Position numbers and translations under genes: made by a program. From positions 1 through 64,000 of the forward strand of contig NZ_VHIP01000008.1 in the NCBI RefSeq assembly GCF_006494365.1: a stretch of DNA of 64,000 bases, written 5' to 3'. The notes beneath the pieces were generated by a model. It had not been told where the DNA came from. It saw nothing but the letters and a program-made list of their open reading frames with translations, and searched no databases. Of this stretch, positions 1 through 8,801 are shown piece by piece (positions within the stretch are counted from its first letter, which is position 1; each line of letters starts with the position of its first letter). Source of the DNA: Aestuariibacter sp. GS-14 (GTDB lineage: Bacteria; Pseudomonadota; Gammaproteobacteria; Enterobacterales; Alteromonadaceae).

Positions 1-74
1 ACCTGCGAACATGCGCCGCGATCGCTGAACACCTAGAACGAACAAAATTAATACAGCAAAGATCAACACGCCCT
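1..74. repeat. Right end of an inverted-repeat element (second copy, cut by window edge)
   Basis: Bases 2-74 are identical to 48295-48367, the right end of the complete element at 48102-48367. The shared part includes the 24-bp terminal inverted repeat at 51-74, which ends in CGCCCT. Only the right end is visible because the window starts inside the element. It lies about 40 bp beyond the stop of the last gene of the pilTU operon. No coding potential is seen. The base after the repeat gives CCCTA, which would suit insertion at a TA dinucleotide, but the left junction is outside the window. Confidence 0.85.
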
Positions 75-114
75 AATTTCACAATAGAAAACCAGTCGCC
101 GATGCACCATTTAG

Positions 115-426
115 CTACTCACAAATACGAGGCTGCTGGCACTGCCAACACAAATTGAAAGCAGCCTCCTGAGGCTCATTACAACTACCGCATACCCACT
201 CGCCGTGTTCACATTGCGCAGAAAGTTCGTCCAACACTTTGTTGGCTATAATCAGGTCGTCTTTGTCCATCAGCCAGAGTTCAGGTTGTGTGTCCTGAAT
301 GGGCAAATCTCCGGCTGCGCCACTGATGAACTGATTGCGGATTAAACAGGCGATGCCCTGCGCTTGTAGGGCATCGTAGTATTGCTGAAGGGTAAAAGCG
401 CTATCGCTTTGACAGAGTCTGATCAT
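115..426 (-). CDS. DUF2007-like protein with C-terminal zinc ribbon
   Basis: A 103-residue soluble protein. The N-terminal ~65 residues resemble the DUF2007 (putative signal-transducing) fold. The C-terminus carries a zinc-ribbon pattern, Cys79-x2-Cys82 and Cys93-x2-Cys96, with the latter in a CWQC context, so a bound zinc is likely. Its ATG shares one base with the pilU stop codon (TAATG overlap), which implies translational coupling and a third place in the pilT-pilU operon. The function is not known. The position hints at a link with pilus retraction, but that is inference. The family call is moderate; the zinc ribbon is clear from the cysteines. Confidence 0.75.
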   Translation of the reverse strand: MIRLCQSDSAFTLQQYYDALQAQGIACLIRNQFISGAAGDLPIQDTQPELWLMDKDDLIIANKVLDELSAQCEHGEWVCGSCNEPQEAAFNLCWQCQQPRICE

Positions 427-1541
427 TAGTCCATATCAATTGAAACGCCAGACAACGAACCCAGACCGTCGCCCTTATTGCTGTTGGCATCAAGCTTAAT
501 CATTAACCTTAAATCATTGGGTGAATCAGCATGATGCAGCGCTTGTTCCATGGTGATGCGATCGGCTTTGTAAAGATCGAAGAGGGCCATATCAAAGGTT
601 TGCATACCTTGCTCACGCCCTTTCTCCATGGCTTCTTTCAAACCGCCCATTTCGTTGCGCTGAATCAGATCGCGAATAAGCGGTGAATTCAACAGTATTT
701 CAATGGCGGCAACCCGCCCTTTGCCATCAACAGTTGGCACCAATTGCTGTGCAACAATCGCCCGAATGTTCAGACTCAAATCAAACCGCAGCTTGTCGTG
801 CATGTCTTTGGGCGCTAAATGCATAATGCGTTCAATCGCCTGGTTGGCGTTGTTGGCGTGCAAAGTTGCCACACATAAGTGCCCGGTATCGGCAAATGAC
901 ATCGCGTACTCCATCGTTTCCATGGAGCGAATTTCACCAATCAGGATCACATCCGGCGCCTGACGCAATGAGCTTTTTAACGCATCATCAAACGACTGAG
1001 TATCAATACCCACTTCACGCTGCGTAATCACACAGTTTTTGTGCTCGTGTACAAACTCAATGGGATCTTCGATAGTAAGAATGTGCCCGTGCGAATGCGT
1101 ATTGCGATGCCCGATTAACGCCGCCAGCGATGTTGATTTACCAGTACCAGTGCCCCCCACAAACAACACCAGCCCGCGTTTAGCCATAATAATGTCTTTG
1201 AGTACGGGCGGTAGGCCCAGATCGTCAGCATTGGGAATTTGCGTCACGATACGACGCACCACCATGCCAGCTTGGTCGCGTTGCCAGAAGGCACTGCAAC
1301 GGAATCGCCCTACCCCTTCCCGGGCAATGGCAAAGTTACACTCCTTGGTACTGTGGAAGGTCTTTTTCTGGTCCTCGTTCATTGAGGCATGCACTAAATC
1401 CAATGCACCTTGTTCGCTAAGTGCCTGCTCAGTAAGCGGTGTGAGTTTACCGTTAATCTTGGCACTCACAGCAAACCCGGCGGTTACGAATAAGTCTGAC
1501 GCGCCCTTGTCTACCATCATCTGTAAAAACTGATCCAACAT
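426..1541 (-). CDS. pilU: Type IV pilus retraction ATPase PilU
   Basis: A 371-residue cytoplasmic hexameric ATPase of the PilT/PilU/GspE superfamily that helps PilT depolymerise type IV pili during twitching and DNA uptake. Visible motifs are Walker A GGTGTGKS (residues 129-136), the Asp box LTIEDPIEF (about 155-163), Walker B DVILIGEIR (197-205) and the His box TLHANN (about 227). It is called PilU rather than PilT because it is the second of two paralogues, is longer at the C-terminus and lacks the AIRNLIRE motif of PilT. It lies 11 bp after the pilT stop. Length fits the family. Confidence 0.95.
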   Translation of the reverse strand: MLDQFLQMMVDKGASDLFVTAGFAVSAKINGKLTPLTEQALSEQGALDLVHASMNEDQKKTFHSTKECNFAIAREGVGRFRCSAFWQRDQAGMVVRRIVTQIPNADDLGLPPVLKDIIMAKRGLVLFVGGTGTGKSTSLAALIGHRNTHSHGHILTIEDPIEFVHEHKNCVITQREVGIDTQSFDDALKSSLRQAPDVILIGEIRSMETMEYAMSFADTGHLCVATLHANNANQAIERIMHLAPKDMHDKLRFDLSLNIRAIVAQQLVPTVDGKGRVAAIEILLNSPLIRDLIQRNEMGGLKEAMEKGREQGMQTFDMALFDLYKADRITMEQALHHADSPNDLRLMIKLDANSNKGDGLGSLSGVSIDMD

Positions 1542-1552
1542 GCGCTCGCTCC

Positions 1553-2593
1553 CTAGAATCCCGGTCGTTGCTTATCGATCATTTTAGACATGGCATCCTG
1601 CTGTGTGATCACGCCGGTTGCCACCAGGCGCTGTAAACACTGATCCATGGTTTGCATGCCGTGCGACTGGCCGGTTTGAATAACCGAGTACATTTGCGGC
1701 ACTTTGTCTTCGCGAATAAGGTTGCGAATTGCGGGTATACCTACCATGATTTCGTGTGCAGCTACCCTGCCACCGCCAATTTTCTTCAGCAACGTTTGTG
1801 AAATAACCGCGCGCAGTGACTCCGATAGCATGGAGCGCACCATGGCCTTCTCTTCCGCTGGAAACACATCAATGATACGGTCGATGGTTTTAGGTGCAGA
1901 GTTAGTGTGTAACGTACCAAACACCAAATGGCCGGTTTCCGCCGCTGAAATGGCGAGTCGAATGGTTTCCAAATCACGTAACTCCCCCACCAGGATCACA
2001 TCCGGATCCTCACGCAGAGCGGAACGCAATGCGTTCGAGAAACTATGTGTATCGCGGTGCACTTCACGCTGGTTAAGTACGCTCAATTTATTTTGGTGCA
2101 CAAATTCAATGGGGTCTTCAATGGTGAGAATATGTTCGCGCTTGTGCGCGTTGATATGGTCAACCATGGCTGCCAGCGTAGTACTTTTACCCGAGCCTGT
2201 TGCGCCGGTTACCAGCACAATTCCGGTTGGCTGATTGATGATTTCTTTAAAAATGGGTGGCGCACCCAGTTCGTCCAAGGTGAGTACTTTGCTGGGAATG
2301 GTACGTAATACAGCAGCAGCACCGCGGTTTTGCACGAAGGCATTAACCCGGAATCGCGATAAATCTTTTACCTCAAACGAAAAGTCGGTTTCGAGGTTTT
2401 CTTCGTACTCTTTACGCTGCTTGTCGTTCATGATTTCGTAAATTAATGCATGAACCTGTTTATGATCCAACGGATCAACATTCAGTCGTCGCATTTCTCC
2501 GTCTACACGAATAATCGGCGGCAATCCGGCCGACAAGTGCAGATCCGATGCGTTATTCTTTACACTGAAAGCTAAAAGTTCGGTAATATCCAC
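1553..2593 (-). CDS. pilT: Type IV pilus retraction ATPase PilT
   Basis: The motor ATPase that retracts type IV pili. From the chosen GTG start the protein begins like known PilT proteins (DITELLAFSV) and is 346 residues, close to the usual 344. Walker A GATGSGKS is at 130-137, followed by the LTIEDPIEF Asp box, the DVILVGELRD Walker B, the TLHTNS His box and the C-terminal AIRNLIRE motif needed for retraction. The frame is open to a further GTG at 2614, but the 2593 GTG has a GGGAGA ribosome site nine bases upstream and matches family length. It heads the pilT-pilU-DUF2007 operon and diverges from yggS with only 24 bp between start codons. Confidence 0.96.
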   Translation of the reverse strand: MDITELLAFSVKNNASDLHLSAGLPPIIRVDGEMRRLNVDPLDHKQVHALIYEIMNDKQRKEYEENLETDFSFEVKDLSRFRVNAFVQNRGAAAVLRTIPSKVLTLDELGAPPIFKEIINQPTGIVLVTGATGSGKSTTLAAMVDHINAHKREHILTIEDPIEFVHQNKLSVLNQREVHRDTHSFSNALRSALREDPDVILVGELRDLETIRLAISAAETGHLVFGTLHTNSAPKTIDRIIDVFPAEEKAMVRSMLSESLRAVISQTLLKKIGGGRVAAHEIMVGIPAIRNLIREDKVPQMYSVIQTGQSHGMQTMDQCLQRLVATGVITQQDAMSKMIDKQRPGF

Positions 2594-2617
2594 AACCTGG
2601 TTTCTCCCAACCACTAG

Positions 2618-3316
2618 ATGAGTTCGTTAATGCAAACAATAGCAGATCGCCTGACAAACGCACGTCAAGAAATTGAACACGCCATTGCTGATGCACACCG
2701 TCCTGCTCATTGTGTCCGATTACTGGCAGTAAGCAAGACTAAACCGGTATCGGATATCAAAGCAGCGTATGAAGCCGGACAACGACAGTTCGGCGAGAAT
2801 TATATTCAGGAAGGCGTTGCCAAAATTGAACAATTAAAAATGCTCTCAGACATTGAATGGCACATGATTGGCCCCATACAATCAAATAAGACAAAATTAG
2901 TGGCGGAGCATTTTGACTGGGTACAATCGGTTGACCGCCTTAAAATTGCCACACGATTAAACGAGCAGCGCCCGGCTGGTATGCCGCCGCTGAATGTGTG
3001 CATTCAGCTAAACCTGGAACAAGAAGCCACTAAATCTGGTATTTTACCGGCAGAGTTACCCGGTATTGCAGAAGCAATTTGTGCTCTGCCGAATCTGAAG
3101 TTGCGGGGCCTGATGGCAATACCCGCAACCAACGTAAGTGAGGCACAGCAGTGCGATACGCTAAGCCAGCTGCACGCTCTGTATACAGAATTACAGGCTT
3201 CGGCAGATGGCATAGACACACTATCGGTAGGTATGAGTAACGACATGGCACTGGCCATTGCTCATGGTTCAACCATGGTGCGTATTGGCACGGCCATTTT
3301 TGGGTCGCGCAACTAA
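2618..3316 (+). CDS. yggS: Pyridoxal phosphate homeostasis protein YggS
   Basis: A 232-residue member of the YggS/PROSC/YBL036C family: a monomeric TIM-barrel protein that binds pyridoxal 5'-phosphate without known enzyme activity and buffers PLP and amino-acid pools. The PLP lysine is Lys40 in AVSKTKP. The GENYIQE and HMIGPIQSNK motifs and the C-terminal LSVGMSNDM phosphate-binding segment are intact. It is the first gene of yggS-proC-yggT, an arrangement common in gammaproteobacteria. The start could instead be the ATG at 2630, because no clear ribosome site precedes either. Confidence 0.95.
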   Translation: MSSLMQTIADRLTNARQEIEHAIADAHRPAHCVRLLAVSKTKPVSDIKAAYEAGQRQFGENYIQEGVAKIEQLKMLSDIEWHMIGPIQSNKTKLVAEHFDWVQSVDRLKIATRLNEQRPAGMPPLNVCIQLNLEQEATKSGILPAELPGIAEAICALPNLKLRGLMAIPATNVSEAQQCDTLSQLHALYTELQASADGIDTLSVGMSNDMALAIAHGSTMVRIGTAIFGSRN

Positions 3317-3374
3317 GAACAGGTTGTGTCAGCAATACCCGTTTTTTAACGTCAACAGAATCAACAGGAGACGC

Positions 3375-4196
3375 ATGCAACATCGCAAACTTGCCTTCAT
3401 TGGTGCAGGCAACATGACACGCAGTATCATTGCGGGATTGGTTGCTTCAGGTTACCCGGCAGGTCATATTATGGCCAGCAACCGTTCACGCCCGAAACTC
3501 GATGCGTTGGCTGCCGAGTATGGCATTCAGGTAACTCAATCTAACGGTGATGCCTGTGCATTTGCCGACGCCGTAGTGCTATCGGTAAAGCCGCAAATGA
3601 TGGAAGAGGTATGTGCTGCTTTGCAACAGGACACTGATTTAACCGGCAAACTGTATATTTCTATCGCGGCCGGCCTGCCTGTACAACGATTACAGCAAAT
3701 GCTGGGCGCTGAATACCCGGTTGTGCGGGTTATGCCTAATACCCCCAGCCTGCTGGGTCTTGGCATGTCAGGACTGTATGCCGATGCGTCGGTAAGTGAA
3801 AGCGATCGGAAATATGTAGATGCGGTGATGGCTGCCGTAGGGAAAACACTTTGGGTAACCGAAGAAAGTGGCATTAATGGCGTGATTGCAGCAGCAGGCA
3901 GCAGCCCTGCCTATTTCTTCTTATTCCTGCAAGCCATGCAGGAAGAAAGTATGCGCATGGGTTTCAGCGAAGAGGATGCAAGGTTGCTGGTTCAGCAAGC
4001 GATGTTGGGCGCCGCGCAAATGGTATGTGAAAACCCACAGCTAATGCTGAGCGAACTGCGCGCGCAGGTTACGTCTAAAGGCGGAACAACCGCCGCAGCG
4101 ATTCAGTCGTTCATGGATGACAATATTTCCGGTATGGTATCAAAAGCAATGCAAGCGGCGGTATCCCGGGCCGAAGAAATGGCTAATTCTCTTTAA
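3375..4196 (+). CDS. proC: Pyrroline-5-carboxylate reductase
   Basis: Catalyses the last step of proline synthesis, reducing 1-pyrroline-5-carboxylate with NAD(P)H in the cytoplasm. The 273-residue protein opens with the dinucleotide-binding motif FIGAGNM. It carries the C-terminal signature region ELRAQVTSKGGTTAAAI, where the family binds substrate. The frame is open upstream into yggS, but the ATG at 3375 is preceded by AGGAG with good spacing and gives normal family length. It lies 58 bp after yggS and 16 bp before yggT, in one likely operon. Confidence 0.97.
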   Translation: MQHRKLAFIGAGNMTRSIIAGLVASGYPAGHIMASNRSRPKLDALAAEYGIQVTQSNGDACAFADAVVLSVKPQMMEEVCAALQQDTDLTGKLYISIAAGLPVQRLQQMLGAEYPVVRVMPNTPSLLGLGMSGLYADASVSESDRKYVDAVMAAVGKTLWVTEESGINGVIAAAGSSPAYFFLFLQAMQEESMRMGFSEEDARLLVQQAMLGAAQMVCENPQLMLSELRAQVTSKGGTTAAAIQSFMDDNISGMVSKAMQAAVSRAEEMANSL

Positions 4197-4212
4197 CTAA
4201 TAGGAACGCAAC

Positions 4213-4752
4213 ATGAACGCGATGGTGTTTTTAATTAGCACTATTTTTAATTTGTACCTGATGGTGGTGTTACTGCGATTTTGGCTGCAACTCAGCAAAG
4301 CTGACTTTTACAACCCACTCAGTCAGTTTGTGGTAAAAGCTACGCACCCGGTGATAGGCCCAATGCGCAGGATCATACCGTCGGTGGGCTCCATTGACGT
4401 GGCTACCCTCATTCTGGCGTTGTTGGTTGCCATGGGTAAATACCTTGCGCTCAGCTTATTGCTGGGCGGCAATATCAACCCATTAGGCATGATCATCATT
4501 GGCGCGTTGTCGGTTTTAAAAGAATTCCTCACGCTGGTATTCTGGGTATTAATTATGCGCGCCATTTTGAGCTGGGTGTCGCAAGGCGGAAGTCCGTTTG
4601 AATATGTACTGCATCAGCTTACAGAGCCGCTATTAAGCCCTATTAGACGCGTGCTTCCCCCCATGGGCGGAATGGATTTATCAGTGCTGGTGGCCATTAT
4701 CGGGCTTAAATTCGTAGAAATGCTACTGGCCGATTTTTTACCCTTTTATTAA
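4213..4752 (+). CDS. yggT: YggT family membrane protein
   Basis: A 179-residue integral membrane protein with two copies of the YggT unit. Each copy has hydrophobic helices around an RFWLQ/RAILSW-type motif followed by NPLSQFV...P or SPFEYVLHQLTEPLLSPIRRVLPP. Family members are tied to osmotic stress and potassium phenotypes and, in plastids and cyanobacteria, to division or complex assembly (Ycf19/CCB3). The exact role in proteobacteria is unsettled. It follows proC and its stop codon overlaps the downstream frame by one base, which supports an operon. Confidence 0.92.
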   Translation: MNAMVFLISTIFNLYLMVVLLRFWLQLSKADFYNPLSQFVVKATHPVIGPMRRIIPSVGSIDVATLILALLVAMGKYLALSLLLGGNINPLGMIIIGALSVLKEFLTLVFWVLIMRAILSWVSQGGSPFEYVLHQLTEPLLSPIRRVLPPMGGMDLSVLVAIIGLKFVEMLLADFLPFY

Positions 4753-4763
4753 TGAGGTTTGCG

Positions 4764-5204
4764 ATGCTTAAGCAGTTGAGTCAGCAGTTCTGGCAACTGT
4801 GTTGCCTCACATTAGCGTTACTCACGTTTACCGTGTCCGCTGAGCAAAAAATGCAACTTGGCGAATGGGACGTTCACTATATCGTGGTGAACTCTACGTT
4901 CTTTAGCCCCGACACCGCTCGTGAATACGGTATTGTACGCAGCAAATACAACGCGCTGGTGAACATCTCAGTACTCGACACTGCGACGCAAAAAGCGCAG
5001 TTTGTAGGCGTGGAAGGCAGTGCAACCAATTTGCTGGGCACCGAAAAAGCGCTAACGTTCAAACGGGTACAGGAAGGCGATGCCATATACTATCTGGCGG
5101 TATTGCCTTTTCGCGACCAGGAAACATATCGGTTCAGCATCCGCATTCAACGCGGTAACGACAGTGAGACACTGAAGTTTCAGCAAAAGATGTACGTTGA
5201 TTAG
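4764..5204 (+). CDS. DUF4426 secreted protein
   Basis: A 146-residue exported protein of the DUF4426 family, often found after yggT in Alteromonadales and Vibrionales. The N-terminus has a signal peptide with a hydrophobic core (LCCLTLALLTFTV) and a likely SAEQ cleavage region. The remaining ~120 residues look like a small beta-rich periplasmic domain. I prefer the ATG at 4764 because GAGG lies about five bases upstream. An ATG at 4752 overlapping the yggT stop would add four residues. Function unknown. The 3' end overlaps the convergent acetyltransferase gene by four bases. Confidence 0.8.
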   Translation: MLKQLSQQFWQLCCLTLALLTFTVSAEQKMQLGEWDVHYIVVNSTFFSPDTAREYGIVRSKYNALVNISVLDTATQKAQFVGVEGSATNLLGTEKALTFKRVQEGDAIYYLAVLPFRDQETYRFSIRIQRGNDSETLKFQQKMYVD

Positions 5205-5692
5205 GCAAGCGATTCCTCACACAAAAATGGGTGCCGATACTGAATAAAATCGCACCCACTTATCCTTACAGTCTGCTCATCTGTAAAACCCACACGTTTC
5301 AGTAAGCGGCTACCCGGCCGGCTTAACGGTAATACAACCAGCATACTTCCAGCACCAAATTCCCCAAGCGCATACTCAAGCACCTGTTTGAGCAAAGATA
5401 AACCGGCTCCCATTGCACGTCTTTGTACTACCAGCACAAACTCTCGCTCGCCATTGAATACCTGACATCCGCCCCAGCCAATGAATTCACCATCCCGTTC
5501 GATTTGCCAAATACCGTAACCATGCTCTTGCCAGTGGGCACGCGACCGTGCAATCCACTGCTGAACAAATTCAACCGAAAAGCTGCCAGCCATTGATGCA
5601 AGTGGCAAATGCCGCCGAATTGCGGTGTCGTTCAATAAACGGCAAACATCATCCGTATCCTCGATGCACAGTTGACGAAAACTAAGTGACAT
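5201..5692 (-). CDS. GNAT family N-acetyltransferase
   Basis: A 163-residue GCN5-related acetyltransferase, similar to the RimJ/RimL branch that acetylates protein N-termini or small amines with acetyl-CoA. Visible features are an N-terminal LRQLCIEDTDDVCRLL-type strand-helix, the GYGIWQIERDGEFIGWGG central sheet, and an acetyl-CoA loop near RRAMGAGLSLLKQVLEYA. That loop departs from the strict Q/RxxGxG/A consensus only mildly. The C-terminus carries the usual LLKRVGFT segment. Substrate unknown. It is transcribed alone, convergent with the DUF4426 gene. Confidence 0.8.
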   Translation of the reverse strand: MSLSFRQLCIEDTDDVCRLLNDTAIRRHLPLASMAGSFSVEFVQQWIARSRAHWQEHGYGIWQIERDGEFIGWGGCQVFNGEREFVLVVQRRAMGAGLSLLKQVLEYALGEFGAGSMLVVLPLSRPGSRLLKRVGFTDEQTVRISGCDFIQYRHPFLCEESLA

Positions 5693-5831
5693 AGTGGTTC
5701 ATATTTCAGTTAAGTGGTAATGCACTCAATAGACCGGAGTAGTAGCGGATTCATTCCCAAGTAGCATATTTTCAGATTGTTCCACCGCTTATAGTGTTTA
5801 CAAATCATTTACACCAATAAGGGAAATGGCC

Positions 5832-6305
5832 ATGCGATACGCGCTTGTCGTATTTTGTTTGCTTCTCGCTTGCCGGGCTGCTCACGGCACAGAAGAAACC
5901 GGCAATGAATTAAGCTACGAGCACTTTGTGCATAGTGATAAACCCATCAAGTGTTTGTACGGCTACGCCGCCGAAAAAGTGGGCGATCACGATGCAGCCA
6001 TTGCCATTTTTGAAGACTGCATTGCACGCTGGGAAAGCGTGTATTCGATGATTTGGCTGGCACAAATTTACGATTCTGGCATAGGCGTACCGCAGGACCT
6101 GGAAAAAGCCGCTGCGTTGTTAAAACGGGGCGCACATACCCAGGATGAAGCGGGTTACACCAGTCTGGCTAAGTATCATTATGGTATGATTTTGATTGAG
6201 GGGCGTGGCGTAGCAGCCGATAAGCAAGCTGGCATAAACTGGTTACAACGCGCCGCCGACGAAGGTGTAGACGAGGCGCGGGAATATTTGGCATCCATGC
6301 CGTAA
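5832..6305 (+). CDS. Sel1-repeat protein, exported
   Basis: A 157-residue protein with a cleavable N-terminal hydrophobic segment (LVVFCLLLAC) and at least two Sel1-like repeats in the second half. The repeats show the pattern A..IYDSGIGVPQDLEKAAALLKRGA and a following YHYGMILIEGRGVAADKQAGINWLQRAA. Sel1 repeats are alpha-helical scaffolds for protein-protein contact. LLAC could be a lipobox; AHG before Thr could be a signal peptidase I site, so lipoprotein or periplasmic protein are both open. Start 5832 is preferred over 5826 because AAGGGA is then spaced seven bases away. Partner unknown. Confidence 0.8.
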   Translation: MRYALVVFCLLLACRAAHGTEETGNELSYEHFVHSDKPIKCLYGYAAEKVGDHDAAIAIFEDCIARWESVYSMIWLAQIYDSGIGVPQDLEKAAALLKRGAHTQDEAGYTSLAKYHYGMILIEGRGVAADKQAGINWLQRAADEGVDEAREYLASMP

Positions 6306-6426
6306 GCACGCATACGCCCAAAACGCCACAAACCGCGTTATTTTTGCTACCAAGCGAGTTTGTTGTTACGCGTAATTTTCCTATACTGGCTCCCATTAAA
6401 TAACGATAACGAAGGTGGGAGCTACA

Positions 6427-8718
6427 TTGAAAACACTAACGACAACACTACTGGCCAGTTTACTGGCTGGTCTTGCCTTAACAGCCTGCAGTTCAACGTC
6501 GAGTACGACGACTGAACCAGAAAAGCCAGCCTTGTCTCTTGAACGCATCTATAAAGACAACACATTCAAAAGTGAACGCGCGCCCTATTTCCGCTGGTTA
6601 GACGACGGCAGTGGCTACACGGTATTAGAGAGCCGAAGCATTGGATCCAACATCGACACTGAACACGGTGTAACGGGCAATGACATTGTGTTCTACCAGC
6701 CAGACGGAAGCGGTAGAAAAGTCCTTGTCACCGTAGAGCAGCTCACTCCGCAAGGCGCTACCGCTGCTCTGAGCATTGAAGATTACCAATGGTCTGCCGA
6801 CGGTAACTGGGCGCTCATCTTTACCAATGGGCAAAAAGTCTGGCGTCATCGCACCCGCGGCGACTACTGGGTATTAAACCTCAACACCAACCAATTGTAT
6901 CAGTTAGGTGGTGAACAGCCGCCAGCAACCAGCCTTATGTTCGCCAAATTCAGCCCGGACAGTCAAAAGATAGCGTATGTCAGAAACAACAATATTTATG
7001 TGGAAACGCTGGGTAAATCTCAGGTTACCGCACTGACAACCGATGGCAGCGACACCATTATCAATGGTAATTTCGACTGGGTTTACGAAGAAGAATTCAC
7101 CATAACTGATGGATTCCGCTGGAGCCCCGATAGCCAGAATATTGCTTACTGGCAGTTGGATGCGTCCGGGGTGAAGTATTTTACCATGATCAACAACACC
7201 GATACGCTGTACCCTACCCTCACTCAGTTTCCCTACCCGAAAGCGGGAGAGCAAAACTCAGCGGTAAAAGTAGGTGTAGTGGAATTGGCCTCCAAACAAA
7301 CCCATTGGGCAGCATTACCTGGTGATAATCGCGATCGTTATATTCCGCGCATTAGCTGGGCTGGCACCAGCGATGCCGTACTAATTCAGGACGTTAACCG
7401 CCCGCAGAATACCAATACCCTGCGGTTATTTAACTGGAAGGCCAACGCGCTCAACACCATTTACACCGACAAAGACGAGGCTTTCCTTGAATGGTTTTAC
7501 GAAGCTGAATGGGAACAGGATGGCAGTCACTTTGTGTGGCATAGCGAACGCGATGACTGGCGTCACCTGTATCGTATCGCCCGCGATGGCAGTGAGATCA
7601 TCGACCTTACCCCAGGCAACTACGATATTGTGGATTTAATTACGCTGAATGAAGCCACCAATAGCTTTTACTTTACTGCAGCGCCTGATCACCCTGAACA
7701 ACGCTTTTTATTTAAAGGTACCCTTGACGGTAGCAAACCGGTAGAGCGCATCACGCCAGACGCGTTTGCGGGTAACAACCGTTATTACATGTCGAAAGAC
7801 GCCAGTTATGCCATGCATACCCACAGCCGGTTTAATCAGCCGCCGGTCAGCCAAATCATTAAGACTGACGGGCACAGCACCATTACGCAACTCACCACCA
7901 ATGCGGAATTAAAGACGCTGCTGGCTAAGGAAGTGCTACCTTCCCACGAATTCTTCACGGTAACGGCACAGGACGGTATGGAACTGGACGGCTGGGTCAT
8001 GTTCCCGGCCAACATGGATCCCACGAAAAAGTATCCCATTATTTTCTACGTATACGGTGAACCCTGGGGCTCAACCGTGCAGGACAGCTGGGGTGGCAAC
8101 AGCTATCTGTGGAATAGTATGATGACCCAACAGGGCTTTATCATGGCGTCGGTTGACAACCGGGGTACCCGCGCACCGAAAGGCCGCGACTGGCGCAAGT
8201 CGATTTATAAAAAGATTGGCAGTGTTACCGTACGTGACCAGGCCGATGCGCTGGATGCTATGGCTGCCCGCTGGTCGCAAATCGATACCAGCCGCGTTGG
8301 CGTGTGGGGGCATTCAGGTGGCGGTAGTTCAACGCTGAATTTATTGTTCCGCCATGGCGATAAATACCATGTTGGCGTTGCCCAGGCACCGGTTGCTGAC
8401 ATTCGCTATTACGACACAATTTATCAGGAAAGGTATTCGGGCAACCCCAATACCGACCCGGATAGCTTCACACAAACCTCGCCCATAACGTTTGCCAAAG
8501 ATCTGCAAGGCAAGCTTTTACTGGTGCACGGGACCGGCGATGACAACGTGCACTATCAGGGTACGGAAGCGCTGATCAATGAGTTAGTGAAGCACAACAA
8601 ACAGTTTGAATTTATGTCGTACCCCAATCGCAGTCACAGCATTGCGGAAGGCGAAGGCACGACGTTGCACCTGCAAACTATGAAAACACAGTATTTTATT
8701 GAACACTTAAAGCCCTGA
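6427..8718 (+). CDS. Dipeptidyl peptidase IV, S9B family lipoprotein
   Basis: A large serine peptidase (about 763 residues) that removes Xaa-Pro dipeptides from peptide N-termini. A lipobox LTAC follows a hydrophobic leader, so it is probably anchored in the cell envelope. The first ~480 residues form the DPPIV N-terminal beta-propeller, including the WVYEEEF glutamate motif (residues near 225) that anchors the substrate amino group. The C-terminal prolyl-oligopeptidase hydrolase has Ser in GHSGGG (about residue 630), Asp in GTGDDNV and His in NRSHSI. The frame is open from a GTG at 6415, but a GGGAG site lies five bases before the TTG at 6427. A terminator follows. Confidence 0.93.
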   Translation: MKTLTTTLLASLLAGLALTACSSTSSTTTEPEKPALSLERIYKDNTFKSERAPYFRWLDDGSGYTVLESRSIGSNIDTEHGVTGNDIVFYQPDGSGRKVLVTVEQLTPQGATAALSIEDYQWSADGNWALIFTNGQKVWRHRTRGDYWVLNLNTNQLYQLGGEQPPATSLMFAKFSPDSQKIAYVRNNNIYVETLGKSQVTALTTDGSDTIINGNFDWVYEEEFTITDGFRWSPDSQNIAYWQLDASGVKYFTMINNTDTLYPTLTQFPYPKAGEQNSAVKVGVVELASKQTHWAALPGDNRDRYIPRISWAGTSDAVLIQDVNRPQNTNTLRLFNWKANALNTIYTDKDEAFLEWFYEAEWEQDGSHFVWHSERDDWRHLYRIARDGSEIIDLTPGNYDIVDLITLNEATNSFYFTAAPDHPEQRFLFKGTLDGSKPVERITPDAFAGNNRYYMSKDASYAMHTHSRFNQPPVSQIIKTDGHSTITQLTTNAELKTLLAKEVLPSHEFFTVTAQDGMELDGWVMFPANMDPTKKYPIIFYVYGEPWGSTVQDSWGGNSYLWNSMMTQQGFIMASVDNRGTRAPKGRDWRKSIYKKIGSVTVRDQADALDAMAARWSQIDTSRVGVWGHSGGGSSTLNLLFRHGDKYHVGVAQAPVADIRYYDTIYQERYSGNPNTDPDSFTQTSPITFAKDLQGKLLLVHGTGDDNVHYQGTEALINELVKHNKQFEFMSYPNRSHSIAEGEGTTLHLQTMKTQYFIEHLKP

Positions 8719-8739
8719 TCATGCTTGAGCATGTTTAAA

Positions 8740-8774
8740 CAAAACAGGCCGCTGATTGCGGCCTGTTTTGTTTT
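8740..8774. terminator. Bidirectional Rho-independent terminator between DPPIV gene and yaaA
   Basis: A 13-bp perfect stem (8740-8752 with 8758-8770) with a five-base loop is flanked by T-rich DNA downstream and A-rich DNA upstream. It can end transcription of both convergent genes. Confidence 0.9.
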
Positions 8775-8801
8775 CACTCATTTTGCTTATGCGAATTGGT
8801 A

